A stretch of DNA of 64,000 bases from Chitinophagaceae bacterium (GTDB lineage: Bacteria > Bacteroidota > Bacteroidia > Chitinophagales > UBA10324): assembly GCA_016717285.1 (NCBI GenBank), contig JADKFU010000001.1, positions 496,001-560,000 on the forward strand, in the 5' to 3' direction. The translations under genes and the position numbers were made by a program. Shown piece after piece: positions 8,753-17,305 of this stretch. The stretch's first letter is position 1; each line of letters begins with the position of its first letter. The notes under the pieces are model-generated. The model ran no database searches and was not told the origin of the DNA. It worked only from the letters and a program-made list of their open reading frames with translations.

Positions 8753-10801
8753 TTAGCTTTCAAGCAAAATTCCAATTTCAGCAGCTACGTTTTCTACACC
8801 CGGCAACATTGCTTTTTCAACGCCCATGTTCATGGCTACTGCAGGCAATGGTTTAGCACCGATTTGTTTTACAGGAGCATCCAGATAGCGGAAGCAGTTA
8901 TATGAAATTCTTCCTGATAAGGCCTGGCCAAATGTATTTTCAGATTGTTCCTCTGTTAATACAATGCATTTGCCATGACGCTTCACTGATTCGTATACCA
9001 TTTCATTGTCGCAGGGATTCAATGTTCTCAGATCTACAATTTCTACTGATCCCGGAAACTGCTTCGATGCATTTTTCGCCCAATAAACTCCCATGCCATA
9101 CGTGATCACGCAAAGTGAATTTCCATTGTCCATTTGTTCCTGTGATGCTTCCTGCACTACATTCGCTTTGCCCAATGGAATTATATAATCTTCGTCAGGT
9201 TCTATAGACTTTGCTTCTTCCGTACCCGGATTTTTACTCCAGTACAAACCTTTGTGTTCATATACAATCACAGGATTCGGATCATAGTAGGCAGCTTTCA
9301 ATAGTCCTTTAAGATCTGCTGCATTAGATGGATATACTATTTTGATTCCGCGTTGTGCCAGCACGACTGATTCATGAGAGCCGCTGTGATAAGGGCCACC
9401 GCCACCGTAAGCTCCAATAGGAATTCTGATAACAGTACTCACAGGAAATTTTCCCATCGTGAGGTAACATGATTTGGAGATCTCTGTGATCAGTTGATTG
9501 ATGGCAGGAAACTGGTAATCACAAAACTGAATTTCTACAATCGGCCGAACACCTGCTGCGCTGAGACCTGCCGTAGATCCAACGATGTAAGCTTCCTGAA
9601 TCGCCGTATTGAAAACACGGTCATCGCCATATTTATCTGCAAGTGTAGCGGCTTCACGAAAAACACCACCCAATCTTTTTCCAACATCCTGACCAAAAAA
9701 TATGGCTTCGGGATGTTTGCGGAGAATTTCATCAACAGCATGTAATGCTGCATCTACCATCACTACTTTTTGTCCACCAAAAGGAGCACGGTTTCCTTTC
9801 TCTTCTGTAACAGGTGTTGGCGCATATTCATGTTCCATCACGGTTGCAGGATCCGGTTCCGGTGCATCCACTGCACGTTGAAAGTCGCGCGCAATTTTTT
9901 CTTCTGCACGTTTTTCTATCTCATCCAGAATCTCTTCTACAATTCCATTCTCCAATAAATAATTTCTGAGCTTGGGAAATGGATCATCTGCTGTATGCAG
10001 CTCGATGTTTTCTGCTCCACGGTACATTTCTTTGCGCACACCCGAAGTATGATGGTTGAGCAATGGAACTTTTGCGTGAATAAGAATCGGCTTACGTTCT
10101 TCCCTTACAAATTGAATCGCTTCGCGAACACATTCATATGCTTCATGAAATTCACTTCCATTCACTCTCACTCTTTTCATGCCCTTGAAACCTGCCGCAT
10201 ATTCATAGGCATCCATCGTGCGCATTTCATCGGAAGAAGCGGAGATGCTCCAGTCATTGTCCTGCACCAGGTAAATGATCGGCAATTGTTTTAAAACGGC
10301 AAACTGCCATGCTTCTGCTACTTCACCTTCCGTAACACTTCCATCACCCATCGAACAAATCACCACCGGTGGTTCAGGTGAATCGAGCATATTTTTTTTC
10401 TCAAGGTATTGAACACCTTGCGCAAGCCCTGTGGTAGGAATGGCCTGCATCCCCGTTGCACTGGAATGATGCAGGATGGTTGCTTTGTCGGTACCTTTGT
10501 AAGAGGGGTGAGAATAATATTCACGACCTCCCGAGAACGGATCATCGCGTTTTGCGATCAATTGCAACATTAATTCATAAGGTTCGAAGCCAAGTCCAAG
10601 CAAAATACTTTCGTCACGGTAGTAAACAGCGAGGTAATCATGTGGTTGTAGCTGAAGACCCACTGCTAACTGAATGGCTTCATGTCCGCGTGAAGTTGAA
10701 TGCACATATTTGCAGATCTGCCGATTTTCATCGTATGTCTTTGCCATATGCTTCACATAACACATCTTTTCAAAAGCACGCAGATATAGAGTAAGATCCA
10801 A
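8753..10801 (-). CDS. Fused alpha-keto acid dehydrogenase E1 alpha/beta subunits
   Basis: The protein has 682 residues and is a natural fusion. Residues 1 to about 300 are an E1 alpha domain with the thiamine diphosphate motif beginning at GDGS (152-155) and ending in QDN. Residues from about 345 are an E1 beta domain (FGQDVGKRLGGVF, QEAYIVGSTAGL, GPYHSGSHES, C-terminal transketolase fold). It catalyses the thiamine-dependent decarboxylation of a 2-oxo acid and transfer to the lipoyl group of E2. Branched-chain oxo acids are the usual assignment for such fusions in Bacteroidota, but pyruvate cannot be excluded. E2 is not in the window; an E3 (lpdA) lies at 36759-38147. It is monocistronic with its own promoter. 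Confidence 0.9.
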   Translation of the reverse strand: MDLTLYLRAFEKMCYVKHMAKTYDENRQICKYVHSTSRGHEAIQLAVGLQLQPHDYLAVYYRDESILLGLGFEPYELMLQLIAKRDDPFSGGREYYSHPSYKGTDKATILHHSSATGMQAIPTTGLAQGVQYLEKKNMLDSPEPPVVICSMGDGSVTEGEVAEAWQFAVLKQLPIIYLVQDNDWSISASSDEMRTMDAYEYAAGFKGMKRVRVNGSEFHEAYECVREAIQFVREERKPILIHAKVPLLNHHTSGVRKEMYRGAENIELHTADDPFPKLRNYLLENGIVEEILDEIEKRAEEKIARDFQRAVDAPEPDPATVMEHEYAPTPVTEEKGNRAPFGGQKVVMVDAALHAVDEILRKHPEAIFFGQDVGKRLGGVFREAATLADKYGDDRVFNTAIQEAYIVGSTAGLSAAGVRPIVEIQFCDYQFPAINQLITEISKSCYLTMGKFPVSTVIRIPIGAYGGGGPYHSGSHESVVLAQRGIKIVYPSNAADLKGLLKAAYYDPNPVIVYEHKGLYWSKNPGTEEAKSIEPDEDYIIPLGKANVVQEASQEQMDNGNSLCVITYGMGVYWAKNASKQFPGSVEIVDLRTLNPCDNEMVYESVKRHGKCIVLTEEQSENTFGQALSGRISYNCFRYLDAPVKQIGAKPLPAVAMNMGVEKAMLPGVENVAAEIGILLES

Positions 10802-10822
10802 GGGTTTTTATTTTGTAGGGCG

Positions 10823-10852
10823 CAAAAATAAGAAGGTAAGTGGATTGCGCAA
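10823..10852 (-). promoter_or_regulatory. Bacteroidota promoter of the E1 alpha/beta gene
   Basis: Read on the - strand, TTG (10852-10850) is followed by exactly 19 nt and TATTTTTG (10830-10823), which fits TTG-N19-TANNTTTG. The -7 box ends 22 bp before the ATG, leaving a short leader. There is no clear Shine-Dalgarno sequence. Confidence 0.75.
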
Positions 10853-10872
10853 GAAACTATCGGTAGTTAGCT

Positions 10873-11022
10873 TGGAGTAGTGAGTAGAGAGAAGTGAAAA
10901 AGTCGTTAGTTGGTAGGATCATTGTGTCATTTGCCATTACTTCGGCATCAGCACATCGGCACATCAAATCATCGGCACATCCAATTCCTAATTCCTAATG
11001 CTCCATTCCTAATTCCCAATTC
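10873..11022. repeat. Intergenic cluster of heptamer/octamer repeat families
   Basis: Three families lie in a row: GAGTAGT-type heptamers with TCGTTAGT (10873-10913), CATCGGCA-type units (10939-10982) and ATTCCTA heptamers (10982-11022). The same families recur in many other gaps of this window. They fill most of the space between the divergent E1 and rluE genes. Confidence 0.75.
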
Positions 11023-11040
11023 TCTACCTTTATCGGCATC

Positions 11041-11631
11041 ATGCAATTTCTCTACTACAAGATTTTTAAGCCGTTTGGAATGCTTTCCCAGTTTACGAAG
11101 GAAGGCGAACATGATACACTTGCTTCTTTGTTTGATTTTCAAAAAGATGTTTATCCTGTTGGAAGACTTGATCATGATACAGAAGGCCTGTTGTTGTTGA
11201 CCAATGATAAATCAATTAACGCACGATTGCTGAGTCCGGAAAGAAAACATGGCCGGATGTATTGGGTGCAGGTGGAAGGACTTCCGGGGGATGCTGCGCT
11301 CAATCAATTACGGAAAGGAGTTACGATTAATCTGAAAGGCACCTTACATCAAACGCAGCCTGCCGGTGTAAGAGGCATGTCGGCACCTAGAATTCCGGAG
11401 CGAATTCCACCGGTAAATCACCTCAAGCATCCTGAAACATCATGGCTTGAACTTACCATTGCAGAAGGCAAAAACAGGCAGATAAGAAAGATGACTGCTA
11501 AAGTGGGGCATCCCACGTTGCGGCTGATCCGTTACGGAATTGAGCGTATCAATATTGATAAGATGGTTCCCGGAGATATTGTGGAAATGCCGAAGAGTGA
11601 ATTTTATCAGGGGCTGCATCTGAAGCCTTAG
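11041..11631 (+). CDS. rluE: 23S rRNA pseudouridine synthase, RsuA/RluE family
   Basis: The protein has 196 residues. It starts with YKIFKPFGMLSQF, then PVGRLDHDTEGLLLLTND, whose Asp in GRLDxDTEG is the catalytic residue of the RsuA/RluE/RluF class. The C-terminal KNRQIRKM motif is also typical. It lacks the N-terminal S4 domain, as in RluE-type enzymes, which modify a uridine in domain V of 23S rRNA. The exact target uridine is inferred from family. TACCTTTA at 11025-11032 is close to a -7 box but too near the start to be convincing. It converges with the FAH-family gene downstream. Confidence 0.85.
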   Translation: MQFLYYKIFKPFGMLSQFTKEGEHDTLASLFDFQKDVYPVGRLDHDTEGLLLLTNDKSINARLLSPERKHGRMYWVQVEGLPGDAALNQLRKGVTINLKGTLHQTQPAGVRGMSAPRIPERIPPVNHLKHPETSWLELTIAEGKNRQIRKMTAKVGHPTLRLIRYGIERINIDKMVPGDIVEMPKSEFYQGLHLKP

Positions 11632-11703
11632 CTGCTTGTATTCATTTATTCGTGTTGCCAATCTCAGTGCAACGATTGGACAATTGTTACATGGCTAAAC
11701 GGT

Positions 11704-11754
11704 TAAATGGTTGCGGCTAAGCCGATTATACTCCGGCTTCGCCGCAACCATTTA
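11704..11754. repeat. Large two-tier inverted repeat (repeat family F)
   Basis: TAAATGGTTGCGGC (11704-11717) pairs with GCCGCAACCATTTA (11741-11754), and inside it AAGCCG (11719-11724) pairs with CGGCTT (11734-11739), leaving a 9-nt loop. It lies in the 213-bp gap between the convergent rluE and FAH-family genes. Related sequence (CTCCGGCTTTGCGCAACCATTTA) occurs at about 44270. Confidence 0.75.
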
Positions 11755-11844
11755 GCAATTTGACCATGCAGCCATGTAACCATGTAACCATTTCGCTGAT
11801 ACAAGAAGTTGATGCACCACAGATCATAATGTTGAGAGAAAAAG

Positions 11845-12456
11845 TCACTTCACATCAAACTCCAGCACACTTTCATCTTCCACAAAACATTCAATGTGAT
11901 CATTGAAAGTTACTGCCCCAACTCCAACAGGAGTACCCGTGAAAATTAAATCTCCTTTGAGCAAGGTGAAAAACCGGGAAGCGTAACTGATGATTTTTTC
12001 AAAAGGAAAAATCATGTCTTTTGTATTTCCTTTTTGTGTAAGCTCTTTATTTTTATACATGCAAAAATTTAGATCCTTCAAATTCTCAAAATGTGATTTC
12101 GGGAAAAAATCCCCCACACAAGCCGAACCATCAAACCCTTTTGCAATTTCCCACGGCCAGCCTTTTTTCTTGAGTTCAGTTTGAAGGTCACGTGCCGTAA
12201 AATCGATGCCTGCTGTTACAGCATCAAAATAGCGGTCCGCGAATTTTTCAGAAATGTTTTTGCCGTTTTTGCAAATGCGCAACACGATTTCGGTTTCATA
12301 GTGCATGTCCTTTGAAAAATCAGGCAAAAAGAAAGGGAGTTTCTTGCGCTTGAAAGCAGTGTCAGGTTTTATAAAAATTACCGGCGCATCGGGAATTTCA
12401 TTTTTCAATTCCTTTGCATGTTCAGCATAGTTACGTGCGATGCAGATGATTTTCAT
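11845..12456 (-). CDS. Fumarylacetoacetate hydrolase (FAH) family protein
   Basis: The protein has 203 residues, the size of single-domain FAH-family enzymes. MKIICIARNYAEHAKEL, PVIFIKPDTAF, HYETEIVLRI and IFTGTPVGVGAV are the family landmarks; the E-x-E pair in HYETEIV binds the divalent metal. Members act as acylpyruvases, oxaloacetate decarboxylases or 2-hydroxyhepta-diene isomerases, and the substrate cannot be read from the sequence. It is cytosolic. It lies about 100 bp downstream of the DUF4406 gene on the same strand and may share its transcript. Confidence 0.85.
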   Translation of the reverse strand: MKIICIARNYAEHAKELKNEIPDAPVIFIKPDTAFKRKKLPFFLPDFSKDMHYETEIVLRICKNGKNISEKFADRYFDAVTAGIDFTARDLQTELKKKGWPWEIAKGFDGSACVGDFFPKSHFENLKDLNFCMYKNKELTQKGNTKDMIFPFEKIISYASRFFTLLKGDLIFTGTPVGVGAVTFNDHIECFVEDESVLEFDVK

Positions 12457-12560
12457 GTTTGCAGGAAATAAGGGCTATGAAAATAAAGTTGATGAATGAT
12501 GTGCCGATGAGCTATTGATTCTGAACTGTCAGCGTAATTCAAATTTCTGCAAAACATGAT

Positions 12561-12890
12561 TTATGAAAACGCTGGAATTTCACTGAGTGATTTGTAAACA
12601 GGTTTGCCTTTTGACTGCAATAATTCAAGTTCGCGGGCTGCATCAGGAGATGCTGCAATCAGCAACAATGCATCACAATCTTCAGCGATTGCGATCGAAA
12701 TATCCATGATCAGTTTGTACTCATCATCCACTTCTGATTTCTCCAGTACAGGTAGCGCTGCGTTCACACCTATAATCGGAATGTGTCCCATTTCGTAAAT
12801 AGCTGCGGCAGCTTCATTCATCTTATCTAAATTTTGTTGGCGCTCTTTCCCGGTAGGCGCGGAGTAGGGGCCTGTGATTGCTATCTTCAT
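12561..12890 (-). CDS. DUF4406-like / nucleoside deoxyribosyltransferase-fold protein
   Basis: The protein has 109 residues. It begins MKIAITGPYSAPT, followed by NLDKMNEAAAAIYEMGHIPI and a central DCDALLLIAASPDAARELELLQSKGKPVY. This Rossmann-like layout matches DUF4406 and related members of the nucleoside 2-deoxyribosyltransferase superfamily. The Ser-x-x-Ala-x-x-Glu in SPDAARELE is at the place of the catalytic Glu region of that superfamily. Biochemical role is unknown. It sits alone between pth and the FAH-family gene on the - strand. Confidence 0.6.
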   Translation of the reverse strand: MKIAITGPYSAPTGKERQQNLDKMNEAAAAIYEMGHIPIIGVNAALPVLEKSEVDDEYKLIMDISIAIAEDCDALLLIAASPDAARELELLQSKGKPVYKSLSEIPAFS

Positions 12891-12945
12891 TTTATTGGTT
12901 GTTGTTGATTGTTAGTTTTGATTCTTTTATGTTTTTATGGCTGCA

Positions 12946-13008
12946 TGGTTAAATTGCTTAATTGTTGGTCGACATCAGCAGCAATTAAACAATGCAACAA
13001 TTTAACCA
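12946..13008. repeat. Inverted repeat of family F overlapping the pth stop codon
   Basis: TGGTTAAATTG (12946-12956) pairs with CAATTTAACCA (12998-13008), and TTAATTG (12958-12964) pairs with CAATTAA (12982-12988). The right arm contains the pth stop codon (13002-13004, TAA on the - strand), so the repeat begins inside the gene. It may also act as the 3' hairpin of the prs-rplY-pth transcript, although there is no U-run. Confidence 0.7.
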
Positions 13009-13589
13009 CTCTTATCTCCTTGCTTTCCAGCTTTATTATAGAAATTCATCGTTCGCTCCAATCCAATCGTTGCAAAACTCTTTACGGCATCTGTTGCGAT
13101 CCGGATTTTTTCGGGCAATAATTTTTGTTCTTCCGGTGTCCATTTTCCAAGCACGTAGTTGACTTGTTTTCCTTTTGGAAAATTTCCCTCAATACCAAAA
13201 CGCATTCTTGGATATTCAATGCTTTGCAATAATTCCTGCACGGATGTCAATCCATTGTGTCCACCGTCACTTCCTTTACTACGGATGCGTAGTTCACCAA
13301 AGGGAATGGCCAGGTCATCCACAATTACGATTAGCTGCTGTTTTTCAATTTCCAGTTTATCCATCCAGTACTTTACAGCTTTTCCACTAAGGTTCATGTA
13401 GGTGGAAGGTTTGATCAGGTGTATCGATTTTCCCTTAAACCGGTAAGAGGCATGGGCGGCAAACCGTTCTGAAATAAAAGAAGCACCGGCTTCTTCGGCC
13501 AGTGCTTCCACAATCTTAAATCCTATGTTATGACGTGTTTCCATATACTCATCACCTATATTTCCGAGCCCTGCTATAAGAAACTTCAC
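13002..13589 (-). CDS. pth: Peptidyl-tRNA hydrolase
   Basis: The protein has 195 residues, the usual length. MKFLIAGLGNIGDEY, TRHNIGF with catalytic His20, STYMNLSG, DDLAIPFG and GGHNGL are diagnostic. It hydrolyses peptidyl-tRNA released from stalled ribosomes, recycling tRNA in the cytosol. The start codon is GTG (13587-13589); translation from it gives the canonical N-terminus. It is third in the order prs-rplY-pth, a gene neighbourhood conserved in many bacteria. The stop codon lies within an interspersed repeat (12946-13008), so the last residues may be repeat-derived. Confidence 0.95.
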   Translation of the reverse strand: MKFLIAGLGNIGDEYMETRHNIGFKIVEALAEEAGASFISERFAAHASYRFKGKSIHLIKPSTYMNLSGKAVKYWMDKLEIEKQQLIVIVDDLAIPFGELRIRSKGSDGGHNGLTSVQELLQSIEYPRMRFGIEGNFPKGKQVNYVLGKWTPEEQKLLPEKIRIATDAVKSFATIGLERTMNFYNKAGKQGDKSG

Positions 13590-13670
13590 GTCTGTTTTTT
13601 TCTGTTTTTCTAACGGTACTGTTGGGCGTGTCAGATTTAGATATTCCAGATAGGAAAGAAATAATGTTAA

Positions 13671-14354
13671 TTATTTCTTCTTCTTATCGTCTTTCTTGGC
13701 AGCGCCTTTATCAGCAGCAGGAGCAGCACCCGCGGCAGGTGTTGCACCGGCAGCAGGCGTAGCACCGGCAGCAGGTGTAGCAGCAGCGGCAACAGGTGTT
13801 TCTTCTTTCACCACACGAGGAATCAATACAGAAAGTATCGGAAAGTTGGCCGGATTAAGGAATTCGATTCCTTCTGCTTTGAGGTCACTAACCTTCACTG
13901 ATTTACCTAATTCAATATGGTCAATTTTAATGGTGATGTGTGAAATCAGATCCTTTGGAAAAAGTCGCACTTTGAGTTTCTTCATGCGTTGGTTAATCTT
14001 GCCACCCGCTCTAACGCCAGCCGGAACACCTTCCAGTCTGATGGGCAAATCAACAGTCACTTTCGTATCATCTTTTAGCTCGAGAAAATCAATGTGGTTG
14101 AGCTGATCGGTTACCGGATCAAACTGCAGGTCCTGCATAATGGCAACATGCTCTTTGCCATCCAGCAAAATTTTTGCAGTCAGAAATTCAGGAGTATATA
14201 CTAAATTTTTGAAGGAAGTAGCAGGCGCGTAAAAATTAAGGGTTTCTTGTCCGCCATATAGACTGCAGGGAATCTGTGCATTCTTTCTCAATTCGCGGGT
14301 TTCTCTTTTGCCTACTGACTTTCTGATTTGGCCTTCAATGGAAATGGATTGCAT
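13671..14354 (-). CDS. rplY: 50S ribosomal protein L25, long Ctc form
   Basis: The protein has 227 residues. The N-terminal L25 domain (SIEGQIRKSVGKRETRELRK, then VLIDG/HVAIMQDLQFDP) binds 5S rRNA, and the C-terminal TL5/Ctc beta domain follows (DLPIRLEGVPAGVRAGG). The last 45 or so residues are a low-complexity tail with repeated TPAAGA units ending in KKDDKKKK, encoded by near-identical 15-18-bp repeats. Such Ala/Pro/Lys tails are common in L25 of Bacteroidota and may vary by slippage. It starts 14 bp after the prs stop, so translation is probably coupled. Confidence 0.93.
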   Translation of the reverse strand: MQSISIEGQIRKSVGKRETRELRKNAQIPCSLYGGQETLNFYAPATSFKNLVYTPEFLTAKILLDGKEHVAIMQDLQFDPVTDQLNHIDFLELKDDTKVTVDLPIRLEGVPAGVRAGGKINQRMKKLKVRLFPKDLISHITIKIDHIELGKSVKVSDLKAEGIEFLNPANFPILSVLIPRVVKEETPVAAAATPAAGATPAAGATPAAGAAPAADKGAAKKDDKKKK

Positions 14355-14368
14355 GATTGAAATGAAAT

Positions 14369-15304
14369 TTAATTGTTAAGGAACAAGGAGGTAATGGACT
14401 TATGCTCATACATGTTGCGGATGGATGTTGCAAACAGCTCGGCCACACTCAACACTTTTATTTTTGGGGATGTTTGTTTCAATGGAATGGTATCACACAC
14501 TACTACTTCTGTGAGCGATGATTTTTCAATATTCTCATAAGCTTTCCCGGAAAGAACAGGATGCGTGATTAGGGCGCGGACACTTTTTGCGCCTTTTTCC
14601 AACATAAGATCAGCAGCATTGGCAAGTGTGTTACCAGTATCAATGATGTCGTCGCAGATAATCACATTCCGGCCGGTTACATCACCGATAACGGTCATGG
14701 CAGAAATTTCATTTGGACGTTTTCGGTACTTATCGCAAATCACCATTTCTTTATTAAAGTGAATTGCGTAAGAACGTGCCCTGTTCACACCACCAACATC
14801 AGGTGCTGCAAAGGTGACATCGTGCAAATCGAGCGATTTGATATAAGGAATAAAGATGGTAGAACTTTCAAGGTGATCTACCGGAATATCAAAAAATCCC
14901 TGAATCTGCGGTGCATGCAGATCCATCGTCATGATACGGTTGGCACCGGCGGCTGTCAGGAGATTGGCGATCAATTTAGCTGCAATCGGAACACGCGGTT
15001 TGTCTTTTCTGTCCTGGCGCGCAAATCCAAAGTAAGGAATCACGGCAGTAATGTATTCTGCAGAAGCTCTACGGGCGGAATCAATCAATAGCAACAGTTC
15101 AAAAAGGTTATCGGTAGGTGCGATGGTTGATTGTATCAGAAAAACATAATCGCCGCGGATGGATTCAAGGATTACCGGACAGATTTCACCATCGCTGAAG
15201 CGACGTACTTCTACCTTTCCAAGATCCACGCCATAGGATTCGGCAATAGCGGAAGCCAGGTATTTGGTGTTCGTTCCGGAGAAAATTCGTACTTGGGATT
15301 CCAT
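14369..15304 (-). CDS. prs: Ribose-phosphate pyrophosphokinase
   Basis: The protein has 311 residues. RIFSGTNTKYLA, FLIQSTxAPTDNLFELLLL, YFGFARQDRKDKPRVPI and the PRPP-binding loop VIICDDIIDTGNT (about 210-222) identify a class I enzyme. It makes PRPP from ribose 5-phosphate and ATP for nucleotide, histidine and tryptophan synthesis. It is first in prs-rplY-pth and has a good promoter at 15324-15355. The ATG at 15304 lies 19 bp from the -7 box. Confidence 0.96.
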   Translation of the reverse strand: MESQVRIFSGTNTKYLASAIAESYGVDLGKVEVRRFSDGEICPVILESIRGDYVFLIQSTIAPTDNLFELLLLIDSARRASAEYITAVIPYFGFARQDRKDKPRVPIAAKLIANLLTAAGANRIMTMDLHAPQIQGFFDIPVDHLESSTIFIPYIKSLDLHDVTFAAPDVGGVNRARSYAIHFNKEMVICDKYRKRPNEISAMTVIGDVTGRNVIICDDIIDTGNTLANAADLMLEKGAKSVRALITHPVLSGKAYENIEKSSLTEVVVCDTIPLKQTSPKIKVLSVAELFATSIRNMYEHKSITSLFLNN

Positions 15305-15323
15305 CGGTTTTTTTAGAGGACGG

Positions 15324-15355
15324 CAAAGATAGAAAAAGAATTAAGATTAGCCCAA
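15324..15355 (-). promoter_or_regulatory. Promoter of prs-rplY-pth
   Basis: On the - strand TTG (15355-15353) is followed by 21 nt and TATCTTTG (15331-15324), an exact TANNTTTG -7 element. No operator-like symmetry is visible around it. Confidence 0.7.
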
Positions 15356-15559
15356 GGAGGATCAAAAAAGAGTTGGACAAGTTTCCGTGTTTTTCGAGCT
15401 GGCCATGCAATAAATTCAGGCAAGATTTTCCACTGAATCACAGAAATGCACGGAAAGAAAGACGCTGCCATCTTCTTCTTGCACACAAACAATAGAACAG
15501 GAAGAAAAAGTAGTAAATAAATTTCCTCTGGTGTTACTCTTCAGCCAAAAGTTCAGGAC

Positions 15560-16822
15560 TCAATTAAGAAAATTAAACCGCGCATTCACCACATTGTTGT
15601 AAGTGGAGCCGAAATTATAACTGATTCCGATTGATCCATAGTAGCTAAAGTTAGTGGATAATTCATGTTGTCGCGTCAGCACTTCTTCCGGAGTGGCACC
15701 TTCTTTTGACAGGTTTAATTGATCATGAACCAGTCCAAGATTGCCATACAGGCTGAGTTCCAGCCCTTTTACAATACGTAAGTTAAGGGAGCTTGATACG
15801 TAAAGAGAATTCTTGCTGAAGTCGTGAAAATAGTTGGAACCATAAACAGACATATTGATGGATCCCCATTTTTCAATCAAATCCAGTGAAGCGGTAAATG
15901 ATTGGGAAAGGAGCAATTCTTCTGTTTTGTTGTATAATGTACTATCAGTATAGTTAGAATAGGAGGGCGTGAGTGTGTACAGCATAGTAAATAAGTGCGA
16001 TGTGGATTTGCTATAAGGATAAAGGTTCCACTCAATGGCAGGTGATATGCTTGCTTTTAAGTCATAATTACTGTAGGTAGAAGAATAAACTGATGCCGCT
16101 CCGCCGGCTGACCAATGGTCTGTCAGGCTTTTTACGATCAGCAGATCAGCACTTCTGGACTGTGTTTCGCTACTATACACAAAGTCGTCATAAGCATATT
16201 TTGTATAATTGTAAGATCCGTTTACTGTAAAGTTGATCTTCCAGTCTTCGGTTGTCTTATTGGCAGTTAATCCGCCGTTTAAGTAGAAGTTTTGATAGGA
16301 TTGTTCGCCGTTAAAATAGGAATTGGCATACACAGTAAAAATCCAACTGTTCCATTTATCCGTTGTATCCATCAGTAGCAGAGAACTGTCAGTTGGTGAA
16401 TTAAAACTGATTTCAAATGCATCAGCTCCCGGAAGTTGTGCAACATATGACATCAATCCCATTTTCAAAATCTGAACTAGTCCTTTGCGTGTTTCTTCTT
16501 CCGTATTATTGGTGTTTGCAACATATTTCAGCGTATCATTTTTTCCCTCAAATTTTTTTTGCCCCCAATAAACCAGGGAATATTCTGTGCCGCCACTGCC
16601 AGTGTTTTGTGTAGTAATGAGCAAGTGAACATCAGCAAGATGTCTGTCGCGTACATAATCTACAAAAGTGAGTTGCTGTTTGATGTAGGCTATATATTCC
16701 GAACCATCTATAAAAAGGTCAAGGCGATTGTTTTTCATGTTTGATGAATCGTTGCCGCTTTGTGCATGCACTTTGCAGGAAAATAAAATCATCAGAACAG
16801 GAATAAGGTTCAGTATTTTCAT
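15560..16822 (-). CDS. Outer-membrane beta-barrel protein of unknown function
   Basis: The ATG at 16822 is chosen because it opens a clean signal peptide (MKILNLIPVLMILFSCKVHAQ); the frame stays open upstream, where the residues do not resemble a leader. The N-terminal domain contains LFIDGSEYIAYIKQQLTFVDYVRDR then ADVHLLIT and a Gly-Gly-x-Glu-Tyr element, apparently a periplasmic alpha/beta domain. The rest alternates hydrophobic and polar residues in strands (YNYTKYAYDDFVY, LYGNLGLVHDQLNL) and ends in an aromatic-rich strand, as expected for a barrel. I do not recognise a named family. An 'SC' in the signal might suggest a lipobox, but the following residues fit signal peptidase I better. 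Confidence 0.6.
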   Translation of the reverse strand: MKILNLIPVLMILFSCKVHAQSGNDSSNMKNNRLDLFIDGSEYIAYIKQQLTFVDYVRDRHLADVHLLITTQNTGSGGTEYSLVYWGQKKFEGKNDTLKYVANTNNTEEETRKGLVQILKMGLMSYVAQLPGADAFEISFNSPTDSSLLLMDTTDKWNSWIFTVYANSYFNGEQSYQNFYLNGGLTANKTTEDWKINFTVNGSYNYTKYAYDDFVYSSETQSRSADLLIVKSLTDHWSAGGAASVYSSTYSNYDLKASISPAIEWNLYPYSKSTSHLFTMLYTLTPSYSNYTDSTLYNKTEELLLSQSFTASLDLIEKWGSINMSVYGSNYFHDFSKNSLYVSSSLNLRIVKGLELSLYGNLGLVHDQLNLSKEGATPEEVLTRQHELSTNFSYYGSIGISYNFGSTYNNVVNARFNFLN

Positions 16823-17305
16823 TACAGTATTTTTTTGTGTAAGGTAACCGGAGGCAAAGAAACGGTTTCGCATTAATATTGTTTTTCAGATGATTATCAG
16901 ATGAATGTACTCAAGATGGCGCAATAAATATTTATGGAATACAATTCTAAATTGGGAATATTCTTACATGCTTCAGTTCAGTTTGTCTGACAAAATAATG
17001 AAAGCAGTACGACCACTTTCGTCAATTGAAAGGTGAGTGGATCAAACTTCCGGAACGGAGGCACTCCATGCCTTTTCCACGTGCATCTCGAATCATTTCA
17101 TTACAGAAATTTTTATTTTACCTTGACCGTTGAAACTGTGCTTGCTCTTATAAAATCCGGAATCAGAATTCCGTGATAAAACCGCAAATAGTTCAATGAT
17201 AATGATCATGTTTTCCACTGAGGAAAGTCATGCGGTCTGAGAGTGATACATTTCAATTTAACAACCAATAAATACGCATTCAATTTAATCTTAAAGCCAC
17301 TTTAG
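16823..17305. other. Intergenic region upstream of fhs
   Basis: The 483-bp divergent gap holds a short hairpin (CGGAAT at 17158-17163 with ATTCCG at 17168-17173) and a TACATTTC box near 17248, one base off a -7 element, which could serve fhs. I see no riboswitch-like structure and no gene. Confidence 0.4.

Noticed and set aside
10910..11200. Reading frames across the repeats upstream of rluE
   Set aside because: They are made of repeat heptamers and overlap the rluE frame, which has clear family motifs.
16874..17305. Tetrahydrofolate riboswitch upstream of fhs
   Set aside because: I see no matching conserved core; only a 6-bp hairpin is present, and this riboswitch class is known from Firmicutes.
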